Positions 1 to 11,500 of a stretch of DNA of 64,000 nucleotides are shown here, in pieces. Source of the DNA: Caecitellus pseudoparvulus (Eukaryota > Bigyra: Bicosoecida); contig CBFFRQ010000064.1 in NCBI GenBank assembly GCA_965644315.1, forward strand, positions 1 to 64,000. The letters run 5' to 3'. Numbering within the stretch: position 1 is the first letter of the stretch; every line of letters starts with the position of its first letter. A program made the position numbers and the translations under genes. The notes under the pieces are model-generated. The model did not search any database. It had not been told where the DNA came from and worked only from the letters and a program-made list of their open reading frames with translations.

Positions 1-3000
1 CAGTCACAGCTGTCTTGATCACATGCACAGCATTTTCCAATTGCTCAGCAGAGGAGACAAAGTCAGGCAGAGCAGCCCTCATTTTGTGCCTCCTTTGTAT
101 TCGGCCAACACGCGCATTCTCAAGCTCTTGCGTCTTTTCGTGCAATCTTCTCAAGACCCCCTCCATGAAGTTTAGCCCTGGGAGCAGGCCTGCCTTCTTG
201 ATATCCATGATGCATGCCACTGCAATATTTGCTGGGACTTTGCTCTTCATGTAATGTTCCACGGCATCTGTTGCAAGTGTAGCCACTTCCGGCGGGATGA
301 GCTTGGACAGGACAGGGGAGTGCTCCAGCACGACAGCAAGCACAAAGAGAAGCATGTACACGAATGAGCTCTGCTCTTCGCCCTCAGACGCCTCCACCAC
401 AGCTTGGATTGCGCCAGAAAGATCCCGCGCAGAAGACGACGTTTGCAAGTTGAAGGTGAACGCAGATTCTGCAAGAACGGGGACTGCCCAGTGTGGTACT
501 CTTTGAGCGGCCGCGGCACCTGAGCCTTCGCTACCTGCAACAAACGCCCGAGCCTCCTCAGCACTGCCGAGTTGACCGATGGCTGCCAACCGCTGGGTCA
601 CATGCTCAACTGCAGCGTCCATTTCTTCGGCTGGCGCTGCCTTGAGAGCTGTAGACGCCGCGTGCACCAAGTACCGGCGCATTGCGAAAGCAATGATGGG
701 GAGGACGTTTAGTTTGTGCATGAATGTCGCATTTCGAACTGTGCTGTATGCCTGCATCATGAAGGTCTTGCCCACTCCAGTGTCACCGGACATTAGCACA
801 GGCTGCCGCGAAAGGCAACGCTGGTGCACGTTCAACATGTTCATGAGCACGAATGGCGTGAGGATGAAACCACGAGATTCCAGAGCAGGCTGCAGGAGAC
901 TCGTGTTCAGCATGCCCAAAGTGGGCGCAATTGTCATTCGCATGTGGGCCAGCTTGACTTCATCCATGGCACGATCCTCACAAACTGACAGCACGAATGG
1001 ATGCGACGAGTCAATGCCGAACACTGTCGCAGGGGGTTCTTGTCGGTCTCGGCTGGACACCATGATGCTCCAATCAAGTACCTTGTTCTCACGATCGGTT
1101 AAGGCTTTCACACCTGTGTCCATCACGGAACTGAACACGCTGCTGTACCTCACCTTCTCGCTGGAATCTGTGGCGACTCGGCAGCTCTCGGACAGGATGA
1201 CGTTCAGCACTGGTCGCCAGAAGTCGTCGATGCACAGGTCAAACATCTGTCCTAAAGTCGCCTCTGAGTCTAAAGTCTCATCGCCGTACACACCAGAGTT
1301 GAATGCTTTCAAGTGCTTCTTCTGGAGAGAGAACAGTTCCGGAGTGGGGGTTATGTTAACGATGCTTGGAGCAGTGCCTGCGTGTACGAGCCCTCGACCT
1401 CGTCGCTTCATCTGCTGATCTGCAGGGGGTGGTATTCGAGCGGCGTTGTGCTCGCCCGCCTCCAGGAGGTTTCGCCACAGTCGAGACAGAACCTTGACAA
1501 AGGCTCCAAGATGGCCAACGGTGGGTGGGCCGGTGCGCCAGCCGCCGCCTGACGACGGCTGCGACTTCAATCCTTGGAGCACCGCCAGGCTTGTCAGTCC
1601 TTGGTGCAGGATGTGCCGACATGCATCGTCCGTTAATTCTGGAAGCTTGGAACGGACCAGTCGGCCCATCTCGCGGATGTCTTTCACGGACTCTTGAAAC
1701 GCTTGGTGGACAGCGTCAGTCGCCCCGCCAAGAGCAGACGCGAGCCCTATTGCCAAGCATGCATCTCGCCATGCCTCATCGATGACAATGTGCTGCAGCC
1801 CTGAGTGTGTAGCAGTCCACGTGGCTGGCAGAAGGGACAGAATAGGGAGCTTTGGCAAGAAGGGGTGGTCTCGGGGCTCGGTAGTGCCGGTTACGGGTGG
1901 CCAAGCTGGCTGCTTTCCGTGCTTCACGATGGCAGGCAGCTCCACCACCACATGGAGCTTGAAGTCAGGGCGGAATCCAGAGACCGTGCCATGCGCTGAA
2001 TCCCCCAGACAGTTGCACAAGGCAAGGTGTGCAAGAATACTGTCAAGCATAGCCAAGTCAGCCCCTTCTGTGAGCGACAAGTGCAGCCCCCAAACATTCA
2101 GGGAGCTGTCCCCGCACAGCGCAGTCGTGTACGCTTCAATCAGCGAGTCTGCAGTGAAGCCCTCGTGAACGTGAAAGCTGCTCACGTTTGAGCCTGCTAC
2201 TTTGCTCAGCTTCTGTAGAGCTTCGGTGGTTTTACCACACCCTGGGCCGCCTGTGACGACCTCAAGTCCGGCCAGGTGTTGCATGCTCTTGCCAATGTCT
2301 GCAGTCAAGGACTGGACGTCAGCCTCAGAAGGCTCCGGGCACAGTGGTAGCTCTGGAAGTTCAGTGAACATACCCACACCTGCAGGAGAAGTAAAGATGA
2401 GGTGCACATGCACACGCAGAGGTTGCCCGGCCACAGCAGCAGCGAGTTGCTCCAGCACAGTGGTCGGCAAGGTGTTGGGAGCAAGCACGTATGCGTAGCC
2501 ATAGGAGGCATCAGCGCACGCCAAGCAAGTCAAGAAGTCACTCAGATCGATGGGTGTTGTCGAGGCAGAGCATGAGAGCACTTGGTGAGGAGCAGGAAAT
2601 GAGTCCTTTGCTGCTCGAGAATGCAACAGGCACCCAGCAAGGCAGCTCCGCAGCGACGCGCCGGCACACAGCTGCCAGGTGGCTTGGATGGGGTCAGGCT
2701 CCTCCGGGTACCGTTGTACGCTTTGCAGGGCTTGAGCAAAAGCCTCAGCCGCCCAATTGAGTGCCTCACGTGGTGTGGACACTTGCGACAACGACTCGCA
2801 GCTATCCGCCATGGAAGCTGCAACAGCGCTGCGGTTTTCGGCAGCGGAGCCAATTCTTGCAGCCAAGTCGAACACCGCAACCAAAGAGTCCAAGTGCAAG
2901 TCCTCCTGAACTGCGGCTTTCTCTGCATCGGGCTCAGGTTCGCTTGTGCCCTCTCCTGAGGCAGCACCGCCAGGAGCAGCCCTGTCTTTTGCCATGGTCA

Positions 3001-6000
3001 ACACCAGTTCGAGGAGGCCCAGCAGCTGCTGTCGAGGCAAGTGAGACAGGTGTGGGGACAGACTGCGAGCTTTCTCCAGCGCTTCTTTCCACGCTGTCAA
3101 CTCCTCCTCCAAAAAGCCACAGAAAGCCTCCGTGGCCACAAGCAAGTTGCCCTCGTCAGATTCCACTCGCAGTGGGATGTCTCCCACCTTGGCCTGGTAG
3201 GCAGGATGCCCGAGCTGCTGCAAGTTGGACAACAGCTTCGCACAGAGCTGAGATGCTTCATAACTTGCGATGAAGTCATCGATCGCCGGATTCTTGACGG
3301 ACGTTCGCGACAGTCGCGCATTGAAAGCGTTCTCGTTCAACTGCTCTGGGGAGAGCACAAAGCTGGCTGATTCGCCTTGGGAGTACTTGAGCTGCACGCT
3401 TGCATGACCAGCATGGGCAGAAGTTTGGGCTTGGAAGGTCCCAAACTGTACAAAGTCTGGCGCGAGTAGTAAAATAGCTCTGTTACGATTCCCGGATGCT
3501 TCTCCGTCCAAAACATTTCGGAGAAGGTCCCAGTTTGCTCTCAGCTCTTCAAGGCTGCTCACCAACTGGTCAGTCGTGGTAAAGGGCCCATCTGTAGCAG
3601 CAGTATTCAGAAGGTCTCTTAATTTGTCCAGAGTTAGACTCGAGTGCGCCGCTGCTCCAGCTGCTCGCATGTGGGGCAGATTGGCCAGGAGGTCCTTCTG
3701 GTCTGCAAACTTGTCCAGAAGCTGCAAAACGAAGGGGTTCGCAGCTGAAGCTTTCTTCGTGATTTCAATCTTCTCGTCCAAGTTTTCGTCATGGTCTTGC
3801 AGGAAAGCAGTTACCTGCTGCAGTTCAGCAAGTGCCTTGATGCCTCGGAGCTCAATTGAAGAGCAGGACGGAAAAGCGGCCCTGACTTTGCCAAGCAGCA
3901 CCACGCAGTTACTCATCGCAATGCCTGCCAAGTTGCTGATGCAGGGGGACAGCTCGGACTCAACGCGCCCAGCTTCGTCTCTGGACCACACCCCGAAAGT
4001 GAGCAGCGCTTCACAGCACGAAAGAATTACACCTTTGAACGTCCACAGCTCTAGGCCAGCATTCAGGGCAGCCAGGCGAGCTTCGAGGCTGGCTGTGGAC
4101 GACCCTGGCTCGAGCTGGAAGAAAGTCGCCACCGATCGCATTTCCGTCGCAAGATCTGCCGAGTCAAACTTGGTGTCTGTCAGCAACCCGGTGAGCTGTG
4201 TGCCTGTAAAATCACCAAGCGTGCCTGTATCAGCCAGGACAAGCTCGTTCAACGCCTTGATCGCCTCATCGACTCTGGCATCCACTCTCTTTGCCAGTGA
4301 TTCCCCGTCGCGTGGCCGAGCGCGCTCGTTTGCGGAAGACAGCAAGCTCAGAAACAGCTGATTCAGCGGGCTGCTAAAGTGGCGAAGGGCTGTGTATGTC
4401 TCACGGGTCACGTTCAGCGCAGAGCGGGCTTCGCACACACAGGCTGTGGCATCACACAGCGACATGCCCGACAGCTCGTCCGGTGTGGCAAGGTCGATCA
4501 GCTCTGCGTCAGGCATGGCATCCTTCAGGAGGATGAGGACGGCACCATGCTCATGAAGCAGGGCCGTGGTGTCTGCAAGCTCTGCCTCACACGCTGCGCG
4601 AGCCTCCTGAAACGTGCCGGGTTGCTCCCCACACAAGCTGTCGAGCGCCAGTGCGATGTCATCGTTCCACTCCTCTTCCCATTGCTGCACTTGCGATACA
4701 GAGACGCGTCGCTCTTGAAAGGAAACCAGGAGAGTGCAAATAGACTTGCGGATACCTTCCACGCACTGAAACATGCCAGATAGCCGAGATGATGGCGTGG
4801 TCCTACGAAGCAGCTCAGCCAGTCGAGGTGCATGGTGCCAAGTCAACCAGCCAGCTTGACGTCCTCCGTCGCCGATCCGATGCAAGCATCCAAGCCCGAT
4901 TCCTTCAGTCAAAATAGTCAGAGATGTTGCAGGTGTGTGCTTGTCTTGAAAAAGCGTCTGAACCACCTCGAACTGCAAGTCAAAGGTTGAGGCGCTTGAC
5001 AAGAAACAAGCAGTCAACGACTTGCACAGTTTTCGGTATGAATCTTGCAAAACGGGTGGTGCGCTGTCCAAGGCTTCCTCAGCCTGTAAGCATGCGGTGC
5101 AGTTCAGTACGTGGATGTTTGACAATAATGTGCGCAGCGCATTTGCTGGAGCAGCGTGGCTTCCAAACCGTGAGTCGAGCGCCGCCTTGGGCGTTAACTC
5201 GCGTTGAGAGATGTGCAGAGTGAGCAGTTTTGCGATGGCAATTGTCATTCCCGGGTATGCGTCGGTACCCACAGCACCTGGGTGGTTCAAGATGAAACCA
5301 AGAACTTCAACCAGTGGATGTTTTACCGCCTGCTTTAAGCTGTGCGTTGAAAGGTTACACAATTCTTGCCAGACAGGAAGCGCATCCTTTACGAAATCCA
5401 CGATGGCCTGATTCGCACTATGGGCGCCTTCTTGGTCAACGATGCTGGTGACCTTGTTGAAGAGCCATTGACTCGCAAGCTGGGCTGAGGAACTCGAGCT
5501 GAGCAGACGTAGGAGTTCAGCAAGATGTACACCCTGTGACTTGTAGATCCACTCTCGAGGAAGCGTGGAAAGCAAGTGATCCTCCACTTCGCTTGCTACC
5601 CAACGAGGAGCATTGGCAATCGAAAGCACGCTGTGAAGCAGCTCAACGCGTGATGCCTCCGAGACATCGAAGAAGAGCCGCTGAAGGGTGACACTCGTAA
5701 TTTTCTGCACCACATTTGAGAAGCATGTTGCAAGAGGGCGTGGTGCGCCTTGGGGGCTCAGAGCTGTGTTGAACAGCGTGGTAAAAACACGAACGAAACC
5801 CGATGTCTCATTGCAAAGCTTGCTCTTGGACATGCTTGGTACGCTTTCCATGACAGTGCTCCGCTGGGCTCCAGACAGGCCTACCAACGCCTCTTTGTAC
5901 AAAGAGTCAGCAAACCAAAATGAGAAGAGCATGTCTAGAAACGACTCAAGGGTGTTTGTGCTATCTGCGCAGACTCGCAAGCAATCCAACAACAGCCTCA

Positions 6001-7933
6001 TGACAGCATTCTGCCTCGAGGGGCAGCTGGACACACGACTGAGAGCAACTGCTACTGACAGTGCCGAGTAGGCAGATGCATCAGAATCTGTACCACGTGC
6101 TGCAGACTCTGGAATGCGTGTCAGCCTGTCCCAGTTGCTGGCCCGTGGTCGTCTGTCGCCAGCTCTCAAGACCATGCACAAGGTAAACAGGACAAGTTGT
6201 GCGCTTGCTGGCAACGCGGCACCTCGCTGCCCAGGCTCGGTTGCCTCCAGCAACATGCTTTCTGCGCAAGCCACATACATCGCATGCGATTCTGCATGGT
6301 CATCTACCCAGCTTCGCATCGCCGCCACTGAGCCTGGTTTCAGTTTCCCGAGCCCTGACATGGGAGTTGGAGCACCTAGGGTGAAGAACCGTTTGCAAGC
6401 TTGCTGAAAGGCACTGACACACTGAGACCTTCCGTGGGTGGCATGCATGTCGCAGTTGAGAACAGCTTGAAGCGCTGGCAGCAGCCCGATCGCGTCCGTG
6501 ACAGGCTGGCTTTGCACGTGTTCGAATGCTTCCTTCAACAGCTCCGCAAACTGAACGTGCCAGAAGGGGTCCAACCCAGGAAGCTTCAGCAAGTCTTTCT
6601 CACTCGTGGAAGTGAACACAATGCAGCCTGCTTTAGAGCCAGGTTTGCGGACTTGCTCCAGCTCCTTTTTCAAGTGGCTCACGATTCGTGGAACTGAGTA
6701 TAAAGTAAGCAAACTTCTCGGATCCTTAGGCAAAGGGACACCATCAGCAGTATCTGATTGCTCTGCTGGAAATGTTGTGCTGGAAGTGCCGAATAAGTTG
6801 GACGAATATCCTTGGTTTGCCACGGCATGTGGGGTGTAAGCTGCAGTGTCGCTTGGTACGGACTCCGCTCTGGCAGCAGCAGACCCATCATATGGAGCAC
6901 CGTACGCTTGCGCTGAATAACTAGGAAAGGAACCAGCCGTGCCTGCAAGGTGGTGGTGGCGATACGCTGTCCCCGCCGAACCATGACCAGCTGCAGCTCC
7001 ACCGAATCCTGGCGTCGAAGGAGAGGAAAGCGGCCTCTGGGGTGGAGCGCGAATTTGCGGGTGTGTCTCACGAGTAGAAGCCCTACCATCACGTTCACTT
7101 GGCCAAGGTGAAGAGTTGCCTTCCCCTGTTGGGGTTGGTGAAGGCTCGCGCGATTTGTGAGAGTCAACTCCCAAAGTGCCTGGCCCCATCGCTTGCTCCT
7201 GGTCTCCAAATTCCCCCGGACCGCCTGCAACACCAGCTTGGCCGATGTGATTCAGGCCTGGAGTGACAGTTTCCGCACTCTCTTGCTCTGCCTCATCTGT
7301 CGTAGATGCGGGGCTTCCCCATGGCAGCCATGCTTGCTCGGGCTCCCAGCAGCCATCGGTCAACCTGAAGCTCACATCACCAACTACGACCTCGGTAGTC
7401 TCACGACCCCCTTTCACGAAAGCCTTGTTGGTATCCTTCCGCACAAAGTGCCGGATCGTTTCATTCCACTCCACACAGCTTTGCGCCTCGCTTGGCACCC
7501 AGCTGCGTCGCTCCTCATGATCTGAGCGGGTGGCCGCAGCAGCGGCACCTGTCACCACACTTGCTGGGATCTGTGCAGTTCTTTGGGGGGGGGCGTGAGA
7601 GGTATGTGTGCCTGTCAAGATTGGAGATGCGCCACCAGTGCCACTGCTCTGCGCTGCCACATCGGCCTGACCGTGCTGCGTGTCAGTGCTTGAGGAAGCG
7701 AAGCTGGACTCTTGCTCAGTCTCATGATACTCGAAGATGCTGCCATCTGGAGTGAGATACTTGCCCTTGGCATCTTCCCAGCGAAGTATACCAAGGGTGG
7801 GATGGCGAACTGAGTCCAGGCGTCGGCCCCGACAAACGAAACGCCCTTCCTCTTCGTCCCATTCAGCTTCCGCTACCCACAGGATAGCACAAGTTTCAGT
7901 GCCAAGGGAAGGTAAAGCCTCATCAGCTGCCAT
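1..7933 (-). CDS. Giant RNF213/mysterin-like AAA+ protein (3' partial)
   Basis: One uninterrupted minus-strand frame runs from an ATG at 7933 off the left edge, at least 2,644 codons with no stop and no intron needed. Residues 1-60 are acidic and Trp-rich, followed by a Ser/Pro/Gly-rich stretch to about residue 380, then a long helical region. Two P-loops are visible: GGPGCGKT at residues 1895-1902 (2228-2251) and GDTGVGKT at 2383-2390 (764-787), the second preceded by an L-N-hydrophobic-H-Q run as in RNF213-type modules. Between them lies a segment resembling the RNF213 LHL..D..LGDS..V..ELP..LLP pattern. RNF213 is a dynein-like AAA+ ubiquitin ligase; its E3 part would lie beyond the edge, so ligase function is inferred only. 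Codon use is less GC-biased than in the genes to the right. Another giant AAA+ protein (dynein- or midasin-related) is the alternative. The coding call is firm, the family tentative. Confidence 0.72.
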   Translation of the reverse strand, partial: MAADEALPSLGTETCAILWVAEAEWDEEEGRFVCRGRRLDSVRHPTLGILRWEDAKGKYLTPDGSIFEYHETEQESSFASSSTDTQHGQADVAAQSSGTGGASPILTGTHTSHAPPQRTAQIPASVVTGAAAAATRSDHEERRSWVPSEAQSCVEWNETIRHFVRKDTNKAFVKGGRETTEVVVGDVSFRLTDGCWEPEQAWLPWGSPASTTDEAEQESAETVTPGLNHIGQAGVAGGPGEFGDQEQAMGPGTLGVDSHKSREPSPTPTGEGNSSPWPSERDGRASTRETHPQIRAPPQRPLSSPSTPGFGGAAAGHGSAGTAYRHHHLAGTAGSFPSYSAQAYGAPYDGSAAARAESVPSDTAAYTPHAVANQGYSSNLFGTSSTTFPAEQSDTADGVPLPKDPRSLLTLYSVPRIVSHLKKELEQVRKPGSKAGCIVFTSTSEKDLLKLPGLDPFWHVQFAELLKEAFEHVQSQPVTDAIGLLPALQAVLNCDMHATHGRSQCVSAFQQACKRFFTLGAPTPMSGLGKLKPGSVAAMRSWVDDHAESHAMYVACAESMLLEATEPGQRGAALPASAQLVLFTLCMVLRAGDRRPRASNWDRLTRIPESAARGTDSDASAYSALSVAVALSRVSSCPSRQNAVMRLLLDCLRVCADSTNTLESFLDMLFSFWFADSLYKEALVGLSGAQRSTVMESVPSMSKSKLCNETSGFVRVFTTLFNTALSPQGAPRPLATCFSNVVQKITSVTLQRLFFDVSEASRVELLHSVLSIANAPRWVASEVEDHLLSTLPREWIYKSQGVHLAELLRLLSSSSSAQLASQWLFNKVTSIVDQEGAHSANQAIVDFVKDALPVWQELCNLSTHSLKQAVKHPLVEVLGFILNHPGAVGTDAYPGMTIAIAKLLTLHISQRELTPKAALDSRFGSHAAPANALRTLLSNIHVLNCTACLQAEEALDSAPPVLQDSYRKLCKSLTACFLSSASTFDLQFEVVQTLFQDKHTPATSLTILTEGIGLGCLHRIGDGGRQAGWLTWHHAPRLAELLRRTTPSSRLSGMFQCVEGIRKSICTLLVSFQERRVSVSQVQQWEEEWNDDIALALDSLCGEQPGTFQEARAACEAELADTTALLHEHGAVLILLKDAMPDAELIDLATPDELSGMSLCDATACVCEARSALNVTRETYTALRHFSSPLNQLFLSLLSSANERARPRDGESLAKRVDARVDEAIKALNELVLADTGTLGDFTGTQLTGLLTDTKFDSADLATEMRSVATFFQLEPGSSTASLEARLAALNAGLELWTFKGVILSCCEALLTFGVWSRDEAGRVESELSPCISNLAGIAMSNCVVLLGKVRAAFPSCSSIELRGIKALAELQQVTAFLQDHDENLDEKIEITKKASAANPFVLQLLDKFADQKDLLANLPHMRAAGAAAHSSLTLDKLRDLLNTAATDGPFTTTDQLVSSLEELRANWDLLRNVLDGEASGNRNRAILLLAPDFVQFGTFQAQTSAHAGHASVQLKYSQGESASFVLSPEQLNENAFNARLSRTSVKNPAIDDFIASYEASQLCAKLLSNLQQLGHPAYQAKVGDIPLRVESDEGNLLVATEAFCGFLEEELTAWKEALEKARSLSPHLSHLPRQQLLGLLELVLTMAKDRAAPGGAASGEGTSEPEPDAEKAAVQEDLHLDSLVAVFDLAARIGSAAENRSAVAASMADSCESLSQVSTPREALNWAAEAFAQALQSVQRYPEEPDPIQATWQLCAGASLRSCLAGCLLHSRAAKDSFPAPHQVLSCSASTTPIDLSDFLTCLACADASYGYAYVLAPNTLPTTVLEQLAAAVAGQPLRVHVHLIFTSPAGVGMFTELPELPLCPEPSEADVQSLTADIGKSMQHLAGLEVVTGGPGCGKTTEALQKLSKVAGSNVSSFHVHEGFTADSLIEAYTTALCGDSSLNVWGLHLSLTEGADLAMLDSILAHLALCNCLGDSAHGTVSGFRPDFKLHVVVELPAIVKHGKQPAWPPVTGTTEPRDHPFLPKLPILSLLPATWTATHSGLQHIVIDEAWRDACLAIGLASALGGATDAVHQAFQESVKDIREMGRLVRSKLPELTDDACRHILHQGLTSLAVLQGLKSQPSSGGGWRTGPPTVGHLGAFVKVLSRLWRNLLEAGEHNAARIPPPADQQMKRRGRGLVHAGTAPSIVNITPTPELFSLQKKHLKAFNSGVYGDETLDSEATLGQMFDLCIDDFWRPVLNVILSESCRVATDSSEKVRYSSVFSSVMDTGVKALTDRENKVLDWSIMVSSRDRQEPPATVFGIDSSHPFVLSVCEDRAMDEVKLAHMRMTIAPTLGMLNTSLLQPALESRGFILTPFVLMNMLNVHQRCLSRQPVLMSGDTGVGKTFMMQAYSTVRNATFMHKLNVLPIIAFAMRRYLVHAASTALKAAPAEEMDAAVEHVTQRLAAIGQLGSAEEARAFVAGSEGSGAAAAQRVPHWAVPVLAESAFTFNLQTSSSARDLSGAIQAVVEASEGEEQSSFVYMLLFVLAVVLEHSPVLSKLIPPEVATLATDAVEHYMKSKVPANIAVACIMDIKKAGLLPGLNFMEGVLRRLHEKTQELENARVGRIQRRHKMRAALPDFVSSAEQLENAVHVIKTAVT

Positions 7934-8559
7934 AGTCTGCGCAAGACGGGCCTTGGTATGGTGATGGGGCCAGCACTTGCGGGTGGGGTGGAGCAACAAC
8001 CTGCCCGACGTTTCCGCAAGCACTTGAGACAATGATGAGCCTGATGTGCTCCCACCCACATTGAGCGACGCCAGACGCAGTGGCAAGGACCACACACACC
8101 ATACGCACTGTTTAAGCCTGCTGTATGTTTTCACGCCGTGGGCCGCTTGAAGGGCAGCTTGAGCGTGTGAAGTTCTGGCCAGGCGGAAACGTCAACCTCA
8201 CGTGAAGTTGACGCTGTAGCCACAGGCGTGGCACACAGAGCTGACTAGCTCCAGCGTGCATGACTCAAGTTGGAGCGAAGCTTCAGAATTACGTGATCTG
8301 AAGCATGCGGGATTGTGTGTGGAAGGGAGTGTTGGCTGCCAGTCTACTGAAGACCCCCCCCCCCCCCTTTACAGGGCTACGCCAGCGGCACCGACACGCA
8401 GCCGCGCGGCTTGCTCCGTACTGATACTCGTCTGAGCGCCATTGAAGGACGGGTAAATAGTGCGTCTCGCAAGCAACGTTGAGGGCAGGAAAGATGACAA
8501 CATAGCGACTGTCTGTCCTTGCAGGGGTCAAAACCCGAGACAGCTTGATGCTTCTACAT
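7934..8559. other. Intergenic spacer with poly-C tract
   Basis: This 626-bp gap lies upstream of the giant AAA+ gene and downstream of the RCC1/IPT gene stop, so it should carry the promoter of the former and the 3' UTR of the latter. It holds a run of 14 C (8354-8367). I see no coding frame with family resemblance, no tRNA and no clear TATA element. Confidence 0.6.
8354..8367. repeat. Homopolymer C14
   Basis: Fourteen consecutive C in the spacer between the two giant genes. Such a tract is prone to length error in sequencing. It lies outside any coding call. Confidence 0.9.
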
Positions 8560-11500
8560 TCAATCCGTAGGCTTCATCGACGCGGTATCTTTCAGCTTCC
8601 TCTGGGAGAGGGCAGACCGCAGCAGCGGATTCTTGGACGCAAATCTACCCTTCGCGATCGCGTCAGCAGCGCTGCCGGACAGGCTGGACCGGTGTGACTT
8701 TGAAGCTGCCAATGCAGCCATGACATGCACTGACGGGCGAGATGCCCGCTCAACTGCGCTGCCCCCCTTTTCGCCGTCAGTGCGTGCCGCCTTTCTTCCT
8801 GACAGCGACAGCCTGGGCGCGATCTCAGTGGCGTAGAATGATTTGAGCATCCACACCACGATGCCGCCAATAAAGACCACGTTCATGCCTGTGAGTACGA
8901 CAGTGACGGCGACTCCAGCAGCGTGGTGATGAGGCCATGGGGTTTGTTCACCGGAAGTCAAGGCTGGGTCTGATGCGACAGCCCCTTGGAATAGCATCGC
9001 CCCGCCGGCAACTGTGGCCATGGACAGGGCCAGGGAAGCGACATCCAGCGCATTGAACGTTGCTTCAGTAAAGGGCGCCCACCCCGCCGACACAATCATG
9101 GCCGTCATAATGACCAACATAGCGAAGGAGACTTGCCAGAGGAGCCCCTGCGGGCGGAGCGCTACGAGCACCATGGCAAAGAGGGCTTTGCGGGCCATGA
9201 TGACAACTTCGTACCAGTAGAACTCTGGCTTGTAGCCCAGAAACAGCAGCCCCAGCGTGCGCCTGTGCCAATCAGAGGAGTGGAGGCGCTGCCGCCGTCT
9301 CCACAGCAGGGTGAAGAGGCCGGCGGGGAGGCCGAGCACAACGAGTAGCAGCAATGGCAGGCCGACGCCGAACCTCCATCCATTGTTACCAGCACTGCTG
9401 CAGAGCACATCGAGATCCTCGAGCAGTCGGTCTTGGCCGCCGATGTCCACACACGTGAACAGCTGCATCACCGTGCGGGTAAGGGGGGTGTAGAACAGGA
9501 ACGCCACCACGAGGGCCGCAACCAACACCTGCCGACGAGCCTCTTGCAGTGTGGCTTTGGTGCAGCTGGCCAAGGCAAAAGAGCCCGCTGACAGAACAAG
9601 CAGCAAACACACCGGCAAGAGCAGCGTGATGAGGACCTTGAGCCGGAAGGCTGACCCCACGGCGTTGGGCACCTCCTCTTTGCGGACACAGTCCAGGGAC
9701 ATGAGCTGTGTGCTGGCGGCGGCTGCCGTATCAGACGCTGCAAGGAGTGCTGAAAATGGGTCTGGCCACTCCAAGTCAAAGGACAGCATGAGCGCAGTCT
9801 GCTGGACGTGGGTGACAAGCAGCTTCTTTGCGACACTGTGCGCCTTCTTGCTGAGTCCCCGTGTTTTGACCTGGCCACGAACAAGCCAAGACACACCCAG
9901 CAGAAAGACAAGGAAGAACACAAACAGCAGCCCCAACGAACGGGAAGTGCCGCCCACACAAGGCTGGCACAGGGTCCCGCCCAGGCGCCCAAAGCCAGCG
10001 GCACACTTTGCGCACTTTGGGCCAGTGTGGCCCTGCGCACAGTCTGCAGTGGCTGCGGATGTGTCTGAGAAGTTTGCTGAAATATTCGCCGCAGCTGCCT
10101 GAACAAACTCTTCCCGGAAGGCAGCTGGTAGGGAGGCTGGCGAGAGCTGCGCTGTGGTCGAGTTGGGAAGCAGGTACGCCAAGTCTTGGGGCTGCACCAG
10201 CCTGTACGCTCCTCGAGGACACATGCGCTGGTCCAGGCACTGTTCGAAAGTGAGCCCATCCTCGCTCCATTCGATCCTAGAAAAGCCGGCTTCGCTTCGT
10301 AGCCACTCCCATGGCCCACCAGTGCAGACAGCTCCGAGAGGGCACGGCTGGCACTGTGCCTTGGACCAATCACTTCTCCTGGCATGCTGTGTAGCAAGAA
10401 ACTCTGCACCACTGCACTTTGCGAAGACAGGCCCCTCCACGCGGGACGCTGGGCTGCGCAGCGTCTCGTGTACCAGGTCTGTTGCAGCACGAACTTGCAA
10501 CCACACTGGGACTTGTGGTGCGTCCAGTACACGCACATCGACCACGTGGCCCCCAGCGGGCACATCCAGCTGGCCGCGACATGCCTCTACCGGCTCTGAG
10601 CTCACGAGCACATCGCCAGCAGCTGCACCTTCAACTGGGACAATCCTGGAAGCCAGAGAAGCATTCCTTCCTATGTCAAGCCAAGGGTCTGTGGAGAATT
10701 CCACAACCCATGCCTTCACAGGGCTGAGCACCGTCACCTCATCGTCCATCCAGGTGAATGCCACCCGTACAGTGCCAGATACCCCGTCCCTATACCCGCA
10801 CGGCTGTTGTGGAGCACTCGTCGGAGCTTGGGGCGTCACGATGTACGACACGTCCGTCCCGGAAGCAGAGCTGGAGGCAGTGGTGATGCCACCAACAGTC
10901 GTAAGTGAAACGCTCAAGTGCTGCATGGCAGCAGCTGTCCTTGCTGCAGGTGGGGGAACAGCCGACACAGAGATACTGCCCACTCCCAGCACTGTCCACG
11001 AGTGCTTGGGGACCTCGACCTGTCCGATTCGGACAGCATCGATGCCAAGGAAGTTTCCCCCTTCGATTGACAGCGCTTCCCCTGTGCGGACCACCCGTGG
11101 GGTAACGCGAACCACTGTCGGGGGGCCAACAATTTGCACAGCTCCCTGTTCTGAGGTCACAGTGAGGCCTTCATTGGTCAGAATAGTCACGTTGCCAAGT
11201 TGAATGGAACCAGCTGGTGGTCGTGGCAATGCTGCCGCATTCAGATCCTCGCACGTGAGACTCCTCCCTCCAGCGCCCAGGGAAAGGTTTCCACCGGCTG
11301 CTTCGCACGACGTACCCGCAATCCACATGCCCCCTCCAGAGCCTTGAGGATCTCCCAGCGCAACGCCTTCGACCGCCACACGCTGAGTAAGGCCAGATCC
11401 AGAGGCCCCCGGCAGCAAAATGCTCCCTTGCACCTTCAAAATTTCGGGGACCGCAAAACGGACAGCCTGGGGCAGTGCTCCTGCCCAACCAGAGGCAAGG

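Noticed and set aside
8289-8531. 80-aa minus-strand frame containing the poly-C tract
   Set aside because: No homology features; the frame crosses a C14 run encoding Gly, typical of chance.
10154-11203. 349-aa plus-strand open frame
   Set aside because: Antisense shadow of the giant RCC1/IPT gene; no domain resemblance.
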